A model generated the notes under the pieces. It saw only the letters and a program-made list of their open reading frames with translations. It was not told the DNA's origin and did no database searches. Source: Zhengitettix transpicula (lineage: Eukaryota > Arthropoda > Insecta > Orthoptera > Tetrigidae). Taken from it: a stretch of DNA of 64,000 nucleotides. The DNA lies in the NCBI GenBank assembly GCA_037074705.1, contig CM073590.1:161880746-161944745 (forward strand), written 5' to 3'. Positions 13,601 to 27,800 of this stretch are shown one piece after another; position 1 is the first letter of the stretch, and each line of letters starts with the position of its first letter. The position numbers and the translations under genes were made by a program.

Positions 13601-16394
13601 GAGCAACGAACATTTGATGATTTGACAGTTCAATTGAGTACATTTGAGAGAAATTTTTTGAAGAATGCAAACAAGGAATGTGACAAAACTGTACAAGAAG
13701 CATTAGTGATAAATGCAAATAAACAAAGACAAGAAGGTAGCAAGTGTAAGTTCATTTCTAAGTCAAAGAAAGAAGACATTTGTAATTATTGTAAGAAGAA
13801 AGGCCATTGGGTGATAACTTGTAAAAAATGGATCAACAATGGAAGACCTAAGAAGAAAGAAGAAAATAGTAACAATCCACATACCCATGCAACTGCTAGT
13901 GCAGTGCTCATGTTCAATTCTACAGAAGATTGTACAAATGAATATGATTCTAACACATGGTGGATTGATAATGGAGCAACAAAGCATGTAACGAATTGTT
14001 CAAACTATTTTTCAGAGTTTCAGAAGTTTAATAGTCCCTGTAGTATCAAAGCAGCTGGAAATGAGATTTTAGAAGCAGTCGGAAAGGGTTCTATTAGAAT
14101 TTCATCAGCAATTGGTGGTGAAGATATAATACTAATGGATGTCTGGTATGTTCCACAGTTATCAAGAAATTTATTTTCAGTGTTGGCTGCTCAGGATAAA
14201 AATCCCCATAGTGAATTCAGGTCAACAGTAACAGAATGCTGGCTTGAAATCAATGGAAAAGTACTACTACATGGAACACGTCAAACAAATGGAACATTGT
14301 ACAAAGCAGATATTAAACCAATTTTACCCAATTAAGTTTTAGAAATAAATGTTCTTGATGATACATCATTATTACAGTTATATCATGAAAGATGGGGACA
14401 TCAGGATAAGAGACATGTCAGAGATTTGTTGGACAAAGAATTGGGTGTAAAAATTTCATTGGATAAGAAACTTTGTGAAGCATGTATTTATGGAAAAGCA
14501 CACCGATTACCATTTGGTCATAGAGTGAAAGTTTCTAAACCAGGGGAACTGATGTCATCAGATATTTGTGGACCATTTGATGAATCTTTCCAGAAGAAAA
14601 AATATCTAGTAGTGTTCAAGGATCACTACACAAAGTTTCGTTACTGCTATATTATAAAAGAAAAATCAGAAGTTAAAGAAGTATTAAGGCATGCAATACA
14701 GCATTCAAAGACTACAGGAAATGTAATTAAGGAGTTACTCAGTGATAATGGTGGAGAATTCGATAATCATGAAGTACAGAGGATTCTACGTGAAGAAGGT
14801 ATCACACAGAGACTGACTGCACCTTACACACCTCAGCAGAATGGTGGTTGTGAACGTGAGATGAGAACTATTGTGGAAATGGCTAGAACTTTCAAGTATT
14901 CAAATAAAGATGCTAATTTTCCTGCAGCAATATGGGCAGAGTTAATTTCAGCTTCAGTGTATATTTTAAATCGAACAGGAAAATCATCTATAGAAGGCAT
15001 AAGTCCTTTTGAGCTCTGGATGGGAAAGAAGTTCAATAAAACAATAGCAGTGTAGTCGAGTGTGTAATAACTAATAAATCTGCATAAAATAAAGTATTAA
15101 GTTCTTTAAGAAAGTTAAACTCAACAGTTTGAAGCAACTATTTGTACAACAGGATATTTTATTGGAATGGAAATTGATTACAGAGCAGATGGTTCAATTT
15201 TCTTGCATTTAGAAAGCTATATACAAAGAATTCTAAGAAAATTTCATTTACATGATGCAAGTCCAAACAATATACCTGCAAATCCTGGAACAATCCTATC
15301 AACAGAATCAAATCCATTGCCAGAAGGAAAAACCATTCCTTACAGAGAAGCTGTTGGATCCCTAATGTTCCTTGCAACCACCACACATCCAGACGTATCT
15401 TTTGCTGTTAATACGATTAGCATATTTCAAGCCAATCCCGGCCAAATGCACTGGAATGCTGTGAAACACATTTTCAGATACCTGAGAGGTACAGCAGCTT
15501 ATGGCATTGAATACTGTCCAGTAACTGATCATGCTTATCACCTTGTTGGATACTCTGATACTGACTTTGCTAATGATGTTGACACTAGAAAGTCAACTTC
15601 TGGTTATGTATTCAAACTCAGCAATGGTCCTGTAACCTGGTGCAGTCAGAAACAGTCAACTGTTTCTACATCTACAACTGAGGCCAAATACATTGCAGCC
15701 TCAACTGCACTTAAAGAAATACTATGGCTACGCCAACTTTTACAAGATATTAGTGAAACGTGAAGAGGGTATTGATCTCTTTGTCGATAATCAATGTGCC
15801 ATCAAGTTGATTAGAAACCCTGTGTTTCACAAGCGTACAAAGCACATTGATGTGCACTACCATTTTATTTGTGAAAAATACGATGACGGTCCAGTGATTA
15901 TAAAATATGTAAAATCCGAAGAGCAGTTAGCTGACATTTTTACGAAAGCTCTTCCTAAAGCAAGATTTGAAAAATTAAGGGAACTGCTAAACATAAAAGA
16001 AGTCAAGTGACTGTGTGACTGACTTATATATGACTTTTAATTATGATAATCCAGAACTTGTCTTAATTTAATATACTATAAGTTTTTTTAATCAGTTTAG
16101 TTTATGTCATTGATGGTAATTTTGTATGAAAGTATTAAGTTCTTAACTAAGCAAGTTATTTTGTATTTGTTTTGCAAATTCCAGTGACAACATAATTGGA
16201 GGGAGTGTTGAATGTTAAATTCAGTTGTCACAACTTAGTAATCAATCTGGCAACACATTCTTTCTCTGTACGTTATGGCAACACTGCTGTATGAGTTAGC
16301 ATATAGTCCCCGTAGCATGTGGATGTGTTCCCAGCGTGTGTTGCCAGCTATGTGAAATGTCTGTATCTTTTTGTATCTTTCTTAACTTGATAAA

Positions 16395-16461
<67 letters not shown>

Positions 16462-18944
16462 AATGCCAATTAATTAAGACATTAATTGAGAAATTAAAAA
16501 AATAAATTGTTTGAGAAATCTATTCTTGGCGGCGGAACAGAACAATAATAGACAAGCCGAGCATTGTTTCCTTTGTCGGAAGAGGTATGCGCGCTCAAAA
16601 TTTGCGAGACGGTAGTTCAGTTCACAAGAAGGTTTGGTCAAGTACAGGTAGTATTAAAATAGACGAGACATTCTTTTAAAAAGTGAAGTTAAGTAGAAGC
16701 AGTGGGCAGTCAGACACGACAGAAATTGGTCGAGTTGAAATAAACAAGACAATTTCAAATATTCAAAGGAAATTTGCAGAGAAATATCGAGGATTACCAA
16801 CCAACAGAGTTGATTGGTCCATGAACATTTTGCTCAAGACAAAATATTCACTTGAGCAGAACTACGAAACCTGCTAAGCACAAACGATCTTGTGAACATA
16901 ACCAGGTCGGATAAGCAGAAGTCAACCGAGGGAGAGACGAAAAGGAGGTTCATCCTGGTTCCTGATTTTTTATCTAAAAATATTAATTTTATAATCTGTG
17001 AGTTTTTAGAAGATGTGCAAAACCCCGCCATAGTGTTTCGTCAATTACAAGGTATCCTGGAATTCTGCCGTGAGTAATAATATAAAACAACTAATTATGT
17101 AAACCTTATTAAAAGATAGACGTCAGATTTTGTTTTCTTCTTTTGATTAAAATTTGTTAATTAGAATCCATCTTTTTAGCTTAATTTTGTTGACAAGTAA
17201 ATTTCGTCATAGTTAATTGACGAGTAAATCTTTTCTCTTTTAAATTAAAATTTGTGTTTAAGTTGAGAAATAAAATGACTCGCCATTATCAAACCCAGTA
17301 GAGACCCTGAGATAAATTCTATTTGTAATTATTTGTGTAATTGTTTTTAATTTATTGATAATAAAATTTTGGTTGTAAAGTTAATTATATTTTCATTTAA
17401 AAAGCCACTCCTTTATTTTGTATATTACAATTTATATATTTCTTACTTCTTTTTTCACATCAAAGTACAAGAAAGGGTGAAGACTGAAGGCATGTGGAAC
17501 CAATAACTGAGGGTCAGTTTTGGAAATTACAGCCAAAACTGCAAAGCAGCTGACTACATTTTCTGTTAACTTTTTCTCCATGTTATTGTCAGTGGCATCT
17601 ATTATAGTTTCTCTTTGTTTTTTGTCATTGACAATAATGTCGATTATGGAGTTAGTTATTCTCTGGCAGGATAGTGATGCTTCCTTGCTGTTAATTCCTT
17701 CCTTTTCATGCAACAACTGAAACAATTATGAAAAAGTGAACAATTTTAGGAGTTATAATTAAATTAAAAGGGTATTCAATTTACAAATCTGTAAATTATA
17801 AATAATTTGTTTCTTTTTGTAACTACTACTACATTTACATATGTGGAATTTTTATTTTTTTAAAAAAACTAATATAATTATTTAGTGCTTAACAAATTTT
17901 AACTGTTTTCTATGTGATACAAAGATTTAGAACATTAACAAGCAAATTTTTCTTGTCCTATGCAAGTGCTCAGTATAACAATACCACAAAAAAAGAAAAT
18001 GAAATATGATGAACCAAGACCAAGATTTACAAATGTGAAAAAGGGATATTATAACATTCGTCATTGATTATATTTTTAATCTAATTAAGCATATAATGAA
18101 AAATTATTTCAGGAACATTGATTATATCTTATTGGCTTATTTAAGGACTCCCAGGAATAGTGTCCGTAAGCATTTTATTCTATCTACTATGATAATTTTA
18201 AACAACTGTTAGAATACTTCAATTATTGTTACTATATTCTAAATCCTACAGAAATTAGGCTTTTTATAACAAATGAAATGTGTTGTTACTGATCAATTGT
18301 GGAACTACATCATTACCAATGTACATTGTCAATTCATATGAAATCAAAACAATTTAAATATATCATTTATAATAAAAGTAATAATGATGCTCACCTTCTG
18401 AAGCAACTTTCCAAACTCTTGGAAGTGAGATGATTCAAAAGTTGCAACAACCTTCAAAATGTTGACAACCTTGTCCATTAAAAATTCTTCTTCAGTTTTA
18501 GTAAACCATAATTCATGAAAGAATTGCAGTATCATTTTCTTTATTCCTGAGGAAACAGGGAATTGATTAAAAAAGGGTTTCATTCAGTTCTTTACAAAGT
18601 GTAAGTATATTTCCAATAATTTCCTATCACATATTAAGTTACTTTAATAGTTTACTGTCCTAGGAAGCCAAATGAAACATCCTGCAAAGTTTGACATATA
18701 TTAGTTCAAAACCTTTTAGAACATTTCAATGAACTAAAACATTTACAAAAGTAGAATAATTTTAACATTCAATAAACATAAATCAATCATATGCTACAAT
18801 TATTTTTATCAATCCAGTTCATCACATATGATTTGTAAAGTCAATTTCAAACAATGTGTGAAATAAACAAACAAAAAACGATTCAATCAACAAATAAGCA
18901 ATACAACCAAAATGACAGAAAATTTTATTATTTAATAATAAAAA

Positions 18945-19001
<57 letters not shown>

Positions 19002-19518
19002 GCAATATTGGTATGGAGAGGACAGAGAGATAGATTATGGCTTACCTGAAAGTGAAGTGCAGTGTCGCCATAAGGAACTGAAGGTATTTCTTCACATTTT
19101 TGGAGGCTCTCAGCCTCCTTCTTCAGGAAGGAGTACCTATCTCCCTGTCCTCTCCATACCAATACTAAATGTGTTTATATTGTTGCATTAGTCCACTTTT
19201 AAAGAACTGATGTGGTGGTCTAGTGATCAAGATGTTGGTTTGTAGACATCAAGTCAGGGTTCAAGTCCAACCACATCAAATATTTTTATTCAGTTTTATT
19301 AATTTATTCGAGAGAATTTTAATACAACAATTAATGTTAGGTCACTTCTGATTTTGTTTGTACATAAAACTGTGATTCACCGGGCAGTGGTCAGTTCATT
19401 TCTGAGCAGACTTGTGTGCGGACATACTTCAATTAAATAAACTTGTTCAATTCATAATTGTTGTTATTTTCACGTTATTTTGAAATAACTTGACTTAAAA
19501 TTGAAATTTTACAAATGG

Positions 19519-19583
<65 letters not shown>

Positions 19584-22500
19584 GCACATAATGTGTCAAT
19601 GTTAAATTATTTAACAAGTCAGGCTGAGGAATGAAGATATTACAAATTTTTTAAGGCATCAGACCCTTTTGTCAGGAAGGAAGGTCTGAACTGTGTGCCA
19701 GACACAAATTGAAGAATTCAAACTCAAGTGCACCAGCCATTAGACAACAACAATAGACACCCAACAAAGCCAACAACTCTCTCTCTCCCCCCCAAGGAAA
19801 GGTCACAACAATGAAAAATAAGGGAAAAATACATATACACATATGTAATACACACATACAAACAAACACATCCACTAGAAGGAAAAAATAAAGAAAATAA
19901 TATGGAAATAAAAAGTAGAAGATTGATAATAGTGAAAGGGTGGACAAGGATACTGCAGAGATTGGGAGGGTACCTGAAGGCAACACTTGAGCAGGTGGGG
20001 AGTATAGTGGGAAGAATATTTTTAAGATCTGGGTTGGATTTCAGTGCAGTGTAAGCATGTCAGAGAATGGAATTGAGTTTTTGTAGTCCAGGAAGGTAGG
20101 TTGTGGTAAAGGGTGAACTACGTTTCTTGTGTTGATCAAGGATAGGATTTGGTAGTTGGACAGTGGATAGTGCAAGGGATCTGTTTCTGGAGGAGGTCAC
20201 TAGAGTATGTTTTGTTTATGAAAGCATTGAGGATCTGGTTAATGTAGGTGGCGAGACTGTTCCAAGTAGAGCAAATTCGAGCTCCCCTGAGAGCTTAACT
20301 ATATGGTAGGAAGCATTTGATATGTTCAGGGTGACAATTGGTGAAGTGAAAATATTGTAAGGTGTTGGTAGGTATAATGTGGACTGAAGTGGTGATTAGG
20401 ACAGAATTGAGGTGTATATCAACGTCAAGGAAGGTAATGTTGATGGAGGAAAGAAAAGAAAACTTTTCAGGCTTAATGAGATTGTTACGGTTTCTTCTGA
20501 TGTTTTTGTTTATAACTTCAAGCCCTTTTGGCATGGGATGGGATAAGGTGGAGGGTCATAGCACAAAAAAACTGACATTGGTGTCCGGCAATATGGAAGT
20601 TGCTGAGTTTAATAATGATATTCTAAACGCCAGTTAAGTTGTTGTTATACCTCCAAGAGTCAGGATGGAATGGAAAAACAATGTTCTGCAAATATCTTAA
20701 AAAATGTGCAGCAAATTCTATCATATTTTGTAAAAAAAATACTTTCTTTATGAAACAAACACTTGATTGGTAAAACATTTGTATCACCTACAGACGTGGG
20801 GGGAGGGGTTACATTGTAAAGACATTCTTAATTACAGTGAGTATTTTTGACAGTTATAGAATAGAAAGACTATTTTTGTGTGTCTTAAGGTACCGGGAGT
20901 ATTTTTGACTCTATTAGTATACAGAGACTCAGTTCGAATCTCTTAACATGATGGAATGACTTTTTAAAGTAAGTTTTTATGATTCTCATACTGGGAGTGC
21001 CTTTGAACCGAATGTAATTTTTTACTCTCTTAAAGAATGACAAATATTTTTGATTATGTTAAAGTACCGAGAGTGTTTTTCTATTCACAATGGTACCAAG
21101 AGTATTGTTTACACTCTTGAATTACATGAAGAAAATTCTACTCAACTAAAGGCACTGGGAGTATAATTAACTTTCTTAGACCTTTTTCACATGGCGATTC
21201 CATGTCTGTGACTCAACATCTCCTTTACACATCAGCGGTACAAAAAAGTAATGCCACAGTTACCTGCCTCCCTACCCCCCCTTTCCTACCCGGTCTCACC
21301 AAGCTCTCACGCATGTCACTTCTTCACTTTGGAAACATTAACTGTGTATTATTTGGCTAGGAATGCTGGGCAAAGAAATAGGTAACAGTGGGTACATTCT
21401 GAAAACCAAGGACATGAACAAAAAGGTGCATTCACTTTGTTGTTCAAAGAACTAATGGATGACCTTATGGCATTGTCATTGTTACTTAAGTGTTATAATA
21501 AACTTCTTAATATAGACAACAAAGTATTATATTTGCATTTGATGAAATATATGTTTTAAAAAATAGATTTAGCATCATCACACTTGAAGGACGAATACCC
21601 TGATAGTTTTATTTATTTTAACCATTGTAAACATTACTAATACACTGACGTTATCAGAAATATTTAAAGAAATTCAGGATAAAGATGCTTGATAAAATGA
21701 ATGATGACATTAAAAAACTTTTATTAGTCCTCAAATAAAATAATGTCAAACAGGAGCTTTCAGCTTTTTCCCAAGTTATATTCAATTGTTATTTATGTAG
21801 AAGTCATTGAATTATTTATATATTTTATATACATATTTATAAAATTGTTTTATAAATAAAATGAAAAAACAGTAGAACAAGAGCACAAGAACATGCAATG
21901 AGAGTGTGGAGCGGGAGCGAGACTCTGATACACAGACTCGTCGTGTGAACGAGCCTATTGCTGTCAATGGTCTGTCAGCCGCCTCCAGGCTTTAAAGACT
22001 CGAATAGGCCAAATAGGCCACAGGTCCCAAACAACTCATTTCGTGAATTGCAGACATGTCAACGAGGTGACTTGCCTTGTGCCCATGGCTGGGTTGACTG
22101 CTTCAGATGTGACTGACAGACACAGAATCACCGTGTGATAGGGGCCTTAAGGTAGTGGGTGTATTTTTGACTGTATTGGTGTACCAAGTCTATTTATTCA
22201 AGAGTATTTCTTATATTATTTGGTATCGGGAATATTTATGCTTCTCTAAAGGCACTTATGGGTTATGATGAAATTAGCATTCCCTCTGCATATGTAGGTT
22301 AAATAAATTCTTGACTAATAGATTACAGTGGAATTAAATATTTTTTTGGGTTGATATAAATAGAAACTCAGACAATGCAGGGCACCCAGGTAGTGTATAT
22401 ATATACACCGGCCGGTGCACGGAATGGTGTAACACTCCTTCATTAAGAAGGAGGCTGAGAGCCTCCGAAAATTTGAAGAACAACCTTCAGTTCCTCATGG

Positions 22501-22590
22501 CGACACCGTACTTCACTTTCAGGTAAGCCACAACCTATCTCTCTATCCTTTCCATACCAATATTTTTGACAATGTCACATTCTTACTATT

Positions 22591-22655
<65 letters not shown>

Positions 22656-24537
22656 ACTTGGATAGTGAGGAAGGATAGAAATAAATAGGAGAAATAGGAG
22701 GATTGCGATCCTTCTCTCTGCTTTGAACATATGCTTTTCTATGTGCGTAATTCTTCGCCCGAGCATATGAATTCACATAAAGCACAATCCTCCTATTTCT
22801 CCTATTTATTTCTATCCTTCCTCACTATCCAAGTTTGAATGTGAATTAGTTCCTTAATGGATTCTCCTAATATTATATATATATATAAAGCAAGTATAGG
22901 TAATGTGACACTGTCAAAATAAAATGGATAGGAATGGGAGACAGACAGAGGCTACCTTGAAATGGAAGTTTTAGTTGCTAGGCAAGGAACCAGTAACAAA
23001 ACAAATTTTAAAGGACCCATTTCTGCATAAGAGTAGGTCTGGATGTTTTGTCGACCAGCTGCTTATTGTCAAATTCAAACACTGGCACCAGCTATTAGAC
23101 AGCAACAATTGACATTCAAAAAAACCAACAACTCTCTCTCTCTCAAGAAAGATCACAAGAACGAAAAAATAGTACAAAAATAAATACTCATACGTATACC
23201 ACACACACACAAATTGGAGGTGGAAGGTAAAAACTAAAGTAAGTTGGTGAGATTGGGGAAGGACATCATTGTTTGTATCACAACAATAGTTACTATATTT
23301 ATATTATTGTTATTATAATATTATATTACTACACCATTATAATTATTACAATAATAATTATTAATATTATTATTATATCACAATGTTGACTCCAGAACTT
23401 AGCCAGGACTGGAGGATGTCTTGGGAAGAGATCCTAAAAGTGGAGTTTAGCAACTGATGAATCAGGAGGTATGGATTTAGGAGGGTCAGTGTGAGGCATT
23501 GGTCAAAATTGTTGGTATTGTGACTTTAGGCATGAGCAGTCTGATATTTTTAATTATTTTATTTCATTTTAAGTTATTTTCCCCTGTTCATTTTACTCCA
23601 TCTGCAAATATTCAACTGATGTTGAAAAGCTACTACCATTATGAACTTTTGACTATTTCACATACTTAGTTGCTAATATATAAGGATAAATCCTGAAATA
23701 TAATGGCCCAAAATCAGCAGACAATAATTATTAATAGAATTATAGATTTCATTCATCAGATAAAGAATAAAATAAATCCAACTAGTAATATATAATTAAG
23801 ATTCTACAACTGAAGGTGAGCTTTCAATTATAAATGAATAACAAGAATATTCAGGTTCATACCTTCATTATTAACACTTCCCACCAAAACTTTGCATACT
23901 TCAGATAATTTTGAGTATTTAGCATTTGAGAAACATATTTCTTTCAGTATTTTAATAGCTCGTTTCTGCACACTTATTCCACTATCCTATAAGTAAAATA
24001 ACATTTAGTACAATACAATTAATAATAGCATGTTGGGTATATATTAATTTTTTAAGGAAAATATGATGAGGTCAAATTAAATAACACATTAGGATAGGCA
24101 AGAGAGACTGCAATGCCGACTTACCTGAAATCAGTAGTCGGTCCAGTCTGGCATAAGTTGAACTTCAAATTTTCAAGGGCCTGAGTCCCCTTTGTCAGGA
24201 AGGAAGATCTGAACTGCATGCCAGCCAGGCACAAATTCATGCCCGGCCAGCAAAACAGTTGACTTTTTTTGTAAAATTTTACAGAAAGGGAGCTTAATAT
24301 TTCTGTACACCAAATAGCTGAGGACCATGTCAAATGTCTGCTTACTTGAAGGTTTTGTGATTGTTTTGGTAGTTTCATATAAAATTACCTGAATCCCATT
24401 ATTAACTGAATTCAAGAAAATACTTTATGTTACTGACTTGAGCTGGATGAAAGTAAAGGACAAGTTCTTTATATAACTGCACCCACTGAGAGGCTGTGTT
24501 CTTTATATACATATACACATACATACACACACACACA

Positions 24538-24612
<75 letters not shown>

Positions 24613-24762
24613 GTGTGTGTGTAATATTTTTTGAAGAAGGAGGCTGAGAGCCTCTGAAAATTTGAAGAACAAACTTCAGTTCCTTATGGCGACACCACAC
24701 TTCACTTTCAGGTAAGCCTACCGATCTCTCTTTCCTTTCTTTACCAATATCGCAATTCATAA

Positions 24763-24818
<56 letters not shown>

Positions 24819-27800
24819 AAAGAAACATAAATTATAAAATTTTAAAGCATGCATTTATTTTTTCTTAGTTTGAATAAAAAGCTCATACCAAAACATTGGC
24901 TATCAAAACATCATGATATTTTTCAATAATTCCTGGTTGCCTGAGTATATATTTTCCAATCAAATTAAGAGCTGCTTCACGTACTGAGATTGAAGTGTGA
25001 GATAGAGAACGACTGACAAATTTCTCAAGTACAATATCACTGAGAAGGCCTGGTTCAGTATCAACAACCATTGTTATGCTTTTCATTGCTGTACTTTGAA
25101 CTTGGATACTTGAATCACTCAGTGCACAAAAAATCTATTGAGCATCAGAAAAACAAGTAAAAAATTATTTACTATAAATAAAAGTTAATTAACAATTAAG
25201 ATGTAACACTAGACAAATTATAATTTTCCAGGTACAATTAGAAGTTCAATATTTGTATATACTAGTATATACACTATATTTGAGTAAAAACTAAGGAGAA
25301 ATATTTAATATAACAGAAAGCACAGTACTTAATTAATAAAAATTAAAATTCATAAGAACTGCCAATGAACAATATACATACAACTTTATTATTTGAATTA
25401 TGTTAATAGACTCACATGTTTTAAATAAATTTGATAACTTTCTGAAAAATATCTCTTTGAATTAAGATATTTGCAAATAATCTTTGCATCATTGTACTCA
25501 GCCACAGGTCTTTTTGTTATTGGGCAAACAACCTTTTCTATGGAGAGTAAATTTGTTTTCAAAATCATTTTCTCAATTTTACAGCTGTTGATGGATTTTG
25601 ATGAATTCTTCTCTTCACCAGGAATGTCAGAACATTTTGGTTCTAAATTAAAATAATGATAATTATGTTAAAGAGAAAATGCCAAAACATATTTTATAAC
25701 TAATTAATTTTTATATAGTATTAACATTTTTATTCATACAGATTTGATTTACAAATTGTTGTTAGTATATACAGATAAATCAATGCCAATAATTGATATC
25801 AATATGAAAAGAGTTGAAATCAATCTTTATGCGAATAGAATCATGCTTAGTATAATGCTTGTAACAGATTCCTATCTTGCAGCCCAAAGATCATATGTGG
25901 CCAAATAGGAAGAAAAAAATGAGTTTACTCTGGTGATTCACTTAACAGTTGCATCTTTATTGCTGTGACAAATATGTTTACTATATACTATATATTAGTT
26001 TTGTGTTCAGCAGTTATCATTAGTGTTATAAACCAAACAACTCATCTTACTTAAACTTCTCCCAGCAAAGCAAGAAGGAAAAACTCCTTTGCTTTGACTA
26101 AATAGCCCAGTAGCTTTGGCCAAAAAATATGCCTCTACAAGAAAAAGGTCTGGTATTTTAGTTTTTCCCCCCTATTTACAACAGTTGAGGCCAGTAGTAA
26201 AAAACCAAGTTTCCCAATTCAAAAGGCCTCAGGACCTAAAAAAACACAAAATTTTACAACTCTCTCAAGTTTTTCGCAAATAGATAAAGCATGAGGCATT
26301 CTATTGAAAACAATATGCAATAATAAATTCTACAGCATAAAATTCGGCATTGAATGGTATACTTTATTGCAAAATGTGGTCAAATGAAGCAGTATAAATT
26401 GTCAAATATAGGATATTTTACGTCCTTTTTGAAAGAATGCAGTTTGTTGTATTTCTATTGCTGATATCTCCAAAATGGTCGGCTGTACACTAATTTGTCA
26501 TAAAAAAATTTAATTGTGCTTCTTCTTTTAAAAATCTATGGAGAATTTATGAAAATACGCCCATTTTTCTGGCTGGTTGCGGCCAGAGCAGCCTTGGTCA
26601 TATTGTGACGCTGAGAAAGATAGTGATAGTTAACTACTTAGCAATTAATCTTAGATAAATATATTAAGAATTTACTTAATTTTTTACACCTTTACTTTGA
26701 GATATTAAAGTAAGACTTCATCGGAATATGCTCAGTGTTATTTATATCAAAATTTAAGTTGAAATATTTATTTCACAACCCCAAAAATTATGTCTGCATA
26801 TGTATTGCAGAGTTTTACCTATGAATCTACAGAAAAATTAATGTTATTTTGGTCACCCGGTATAATATTGTTGCCAATGGTTAATTTCCTTCACAGATGA
26901 CAAATCGAAAGTAATAAGAGAAGTTAATACTAATTTTCCTGAACATAGACTTTCCCAGTGTCCAAATAACCATTTATCAATAATAAGACTGTCTATATTT
27001 GCCTGGTCAGGAACTTGAGCTGTTGGCCAAGATGGTTAAGGCATCTGTGTACTGAGCAGATTTATATATAATGTTAATAATTTATATCAAGTGACAAAGT
27101 CAAATTAGATAGTGAGGAAAGATAGAAATATAAGGGAAATGTGGGAATACGCTCTAAAGAATGTATATACTTGGGCATAGAAATACACTCAAAAGAAGTG
27201 GTTACAATTATTCAATTAATTGAAATCTGCAACTGCAAAAAATTATAACCGCAATCTGTATGACATTGAAATATTGTGTATTAATAAATATTTAACCCGG
27301 TTAGAAACCAGAGAATGGTTAAGTCATAATTTAAATCAGAAAAGCCCTCACTCTCAAATAAATATTTCATCATAATTAAAATAATGGTTATTTTGTTTAA
27401 ACCTGGGTTCATGTTCTGAACACATGTAATGATATTTTAATATTCAATTGAATGTAGGCAAAAAAGTGACAAATGAAATATGCAATTTACAATTGAAGAA
27501 GATTGTGTAATTTTTATCAAACATATGAAGCGTGGGACTGTTGTATTAATATAATTATAACTATTCATATATTTATAACAATTAATTAACTATAATATTT
27601 GGTAAAACCTACTTTTCTTGCAAGTTTCAGAGGTATCCTTGCTTTTCAATCTTTCTTCTATATCTTTATACCAAATAACTAAATTGTAATTAGTCGGATC
27701 AGAAATACAGTAATCCATATGCTGCCCATGTTTCAAATAGTGAATTGCAATATATTGTAGAAACAGCCTCCTTTGTACCTCGATAGGCAGCTTAGAAATT

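Larger units (their letters stand above)
12362..15131 (+). mobile_element. Aberrant copia-type insertion with inverted U5-like ends and 5-bp target duplication
   Basis: GTTTG at 12362-12366 and 15127-15131 flanks 2760 bp starting TGTTGAGTTTAAC and ending GTTAAACTCAACA. The first 250 bp (12367-12616) are the reverse complement of the last 250 bp (14877-15126), with a few mismatches. A further 188 bp (12618-12805) directly repeat the last 188 bp (14939-15126). Right after 12805 comes GGTTATGG, resembling a copia primer-binding site. Inside are gag, protease and most of integrase (13037-15052). RT and RNase H are absent, because integrase runs straight into about 74 bp of U5-like sequence. Across the removed insert the host copia RT frame is continuous. 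Confidence 0.85.
10148..16470 (+). mobile_element. Ty1/copia retrotransposon (5'-truncated), split by an internal insertion
   Basis: Starts inside gag at a zinc knuckle (CNSCRKKGHF, 10155) and continues with protease (ILDSGASAHMT, 10258), integrase (HSDICGPM; PYTPQQNGRSERDMR), RT, and, after a 2.76 kb insertion at 12367-15126, the rest of RT and RNase H (GYSDTDF, TTEAKY, VDNQCA, TKHID) to a stop at 16008-16010. A polypurine tract at 16198-16205 is followed by an LTR start TGTTGAATG at 16206. Lesions: frameshifts near 10675, 11030, 11990 and 15757, the integrase second Asp position reads Tyr (VYNGTEY), and the RT box reads YVGD. No 5' LTR or most of gag is found. It lies antisense in the Nipped-B intron between exons 13 and 14. 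The LTR right border is unclear. Confidence 0.85.

Noticed and set aside
16683..17077. Two small plus-strand frames as a host gene
   Set aside because: No family resemblance, no splice support, and they lie next to a copia LTR; treated as unassigned element sequence.
19211..19275. A genuine tRNA gene
   Set aside because: Pol III boxes are present, but the acceptor and anticodon stems do not pair; a SINE head is more likely.
20820..22265. CRISPR-like or functional spaced repeat array
   Set aside because: Repeats are degenerate, spacing is irregular, the genome is eukaryotic and no associated genes exist.
24121..24415. Overlapping minus-strand frames of 80-85 codons
   Set aside because: They fall inside a fold-back repeat copy and change frame between copies.
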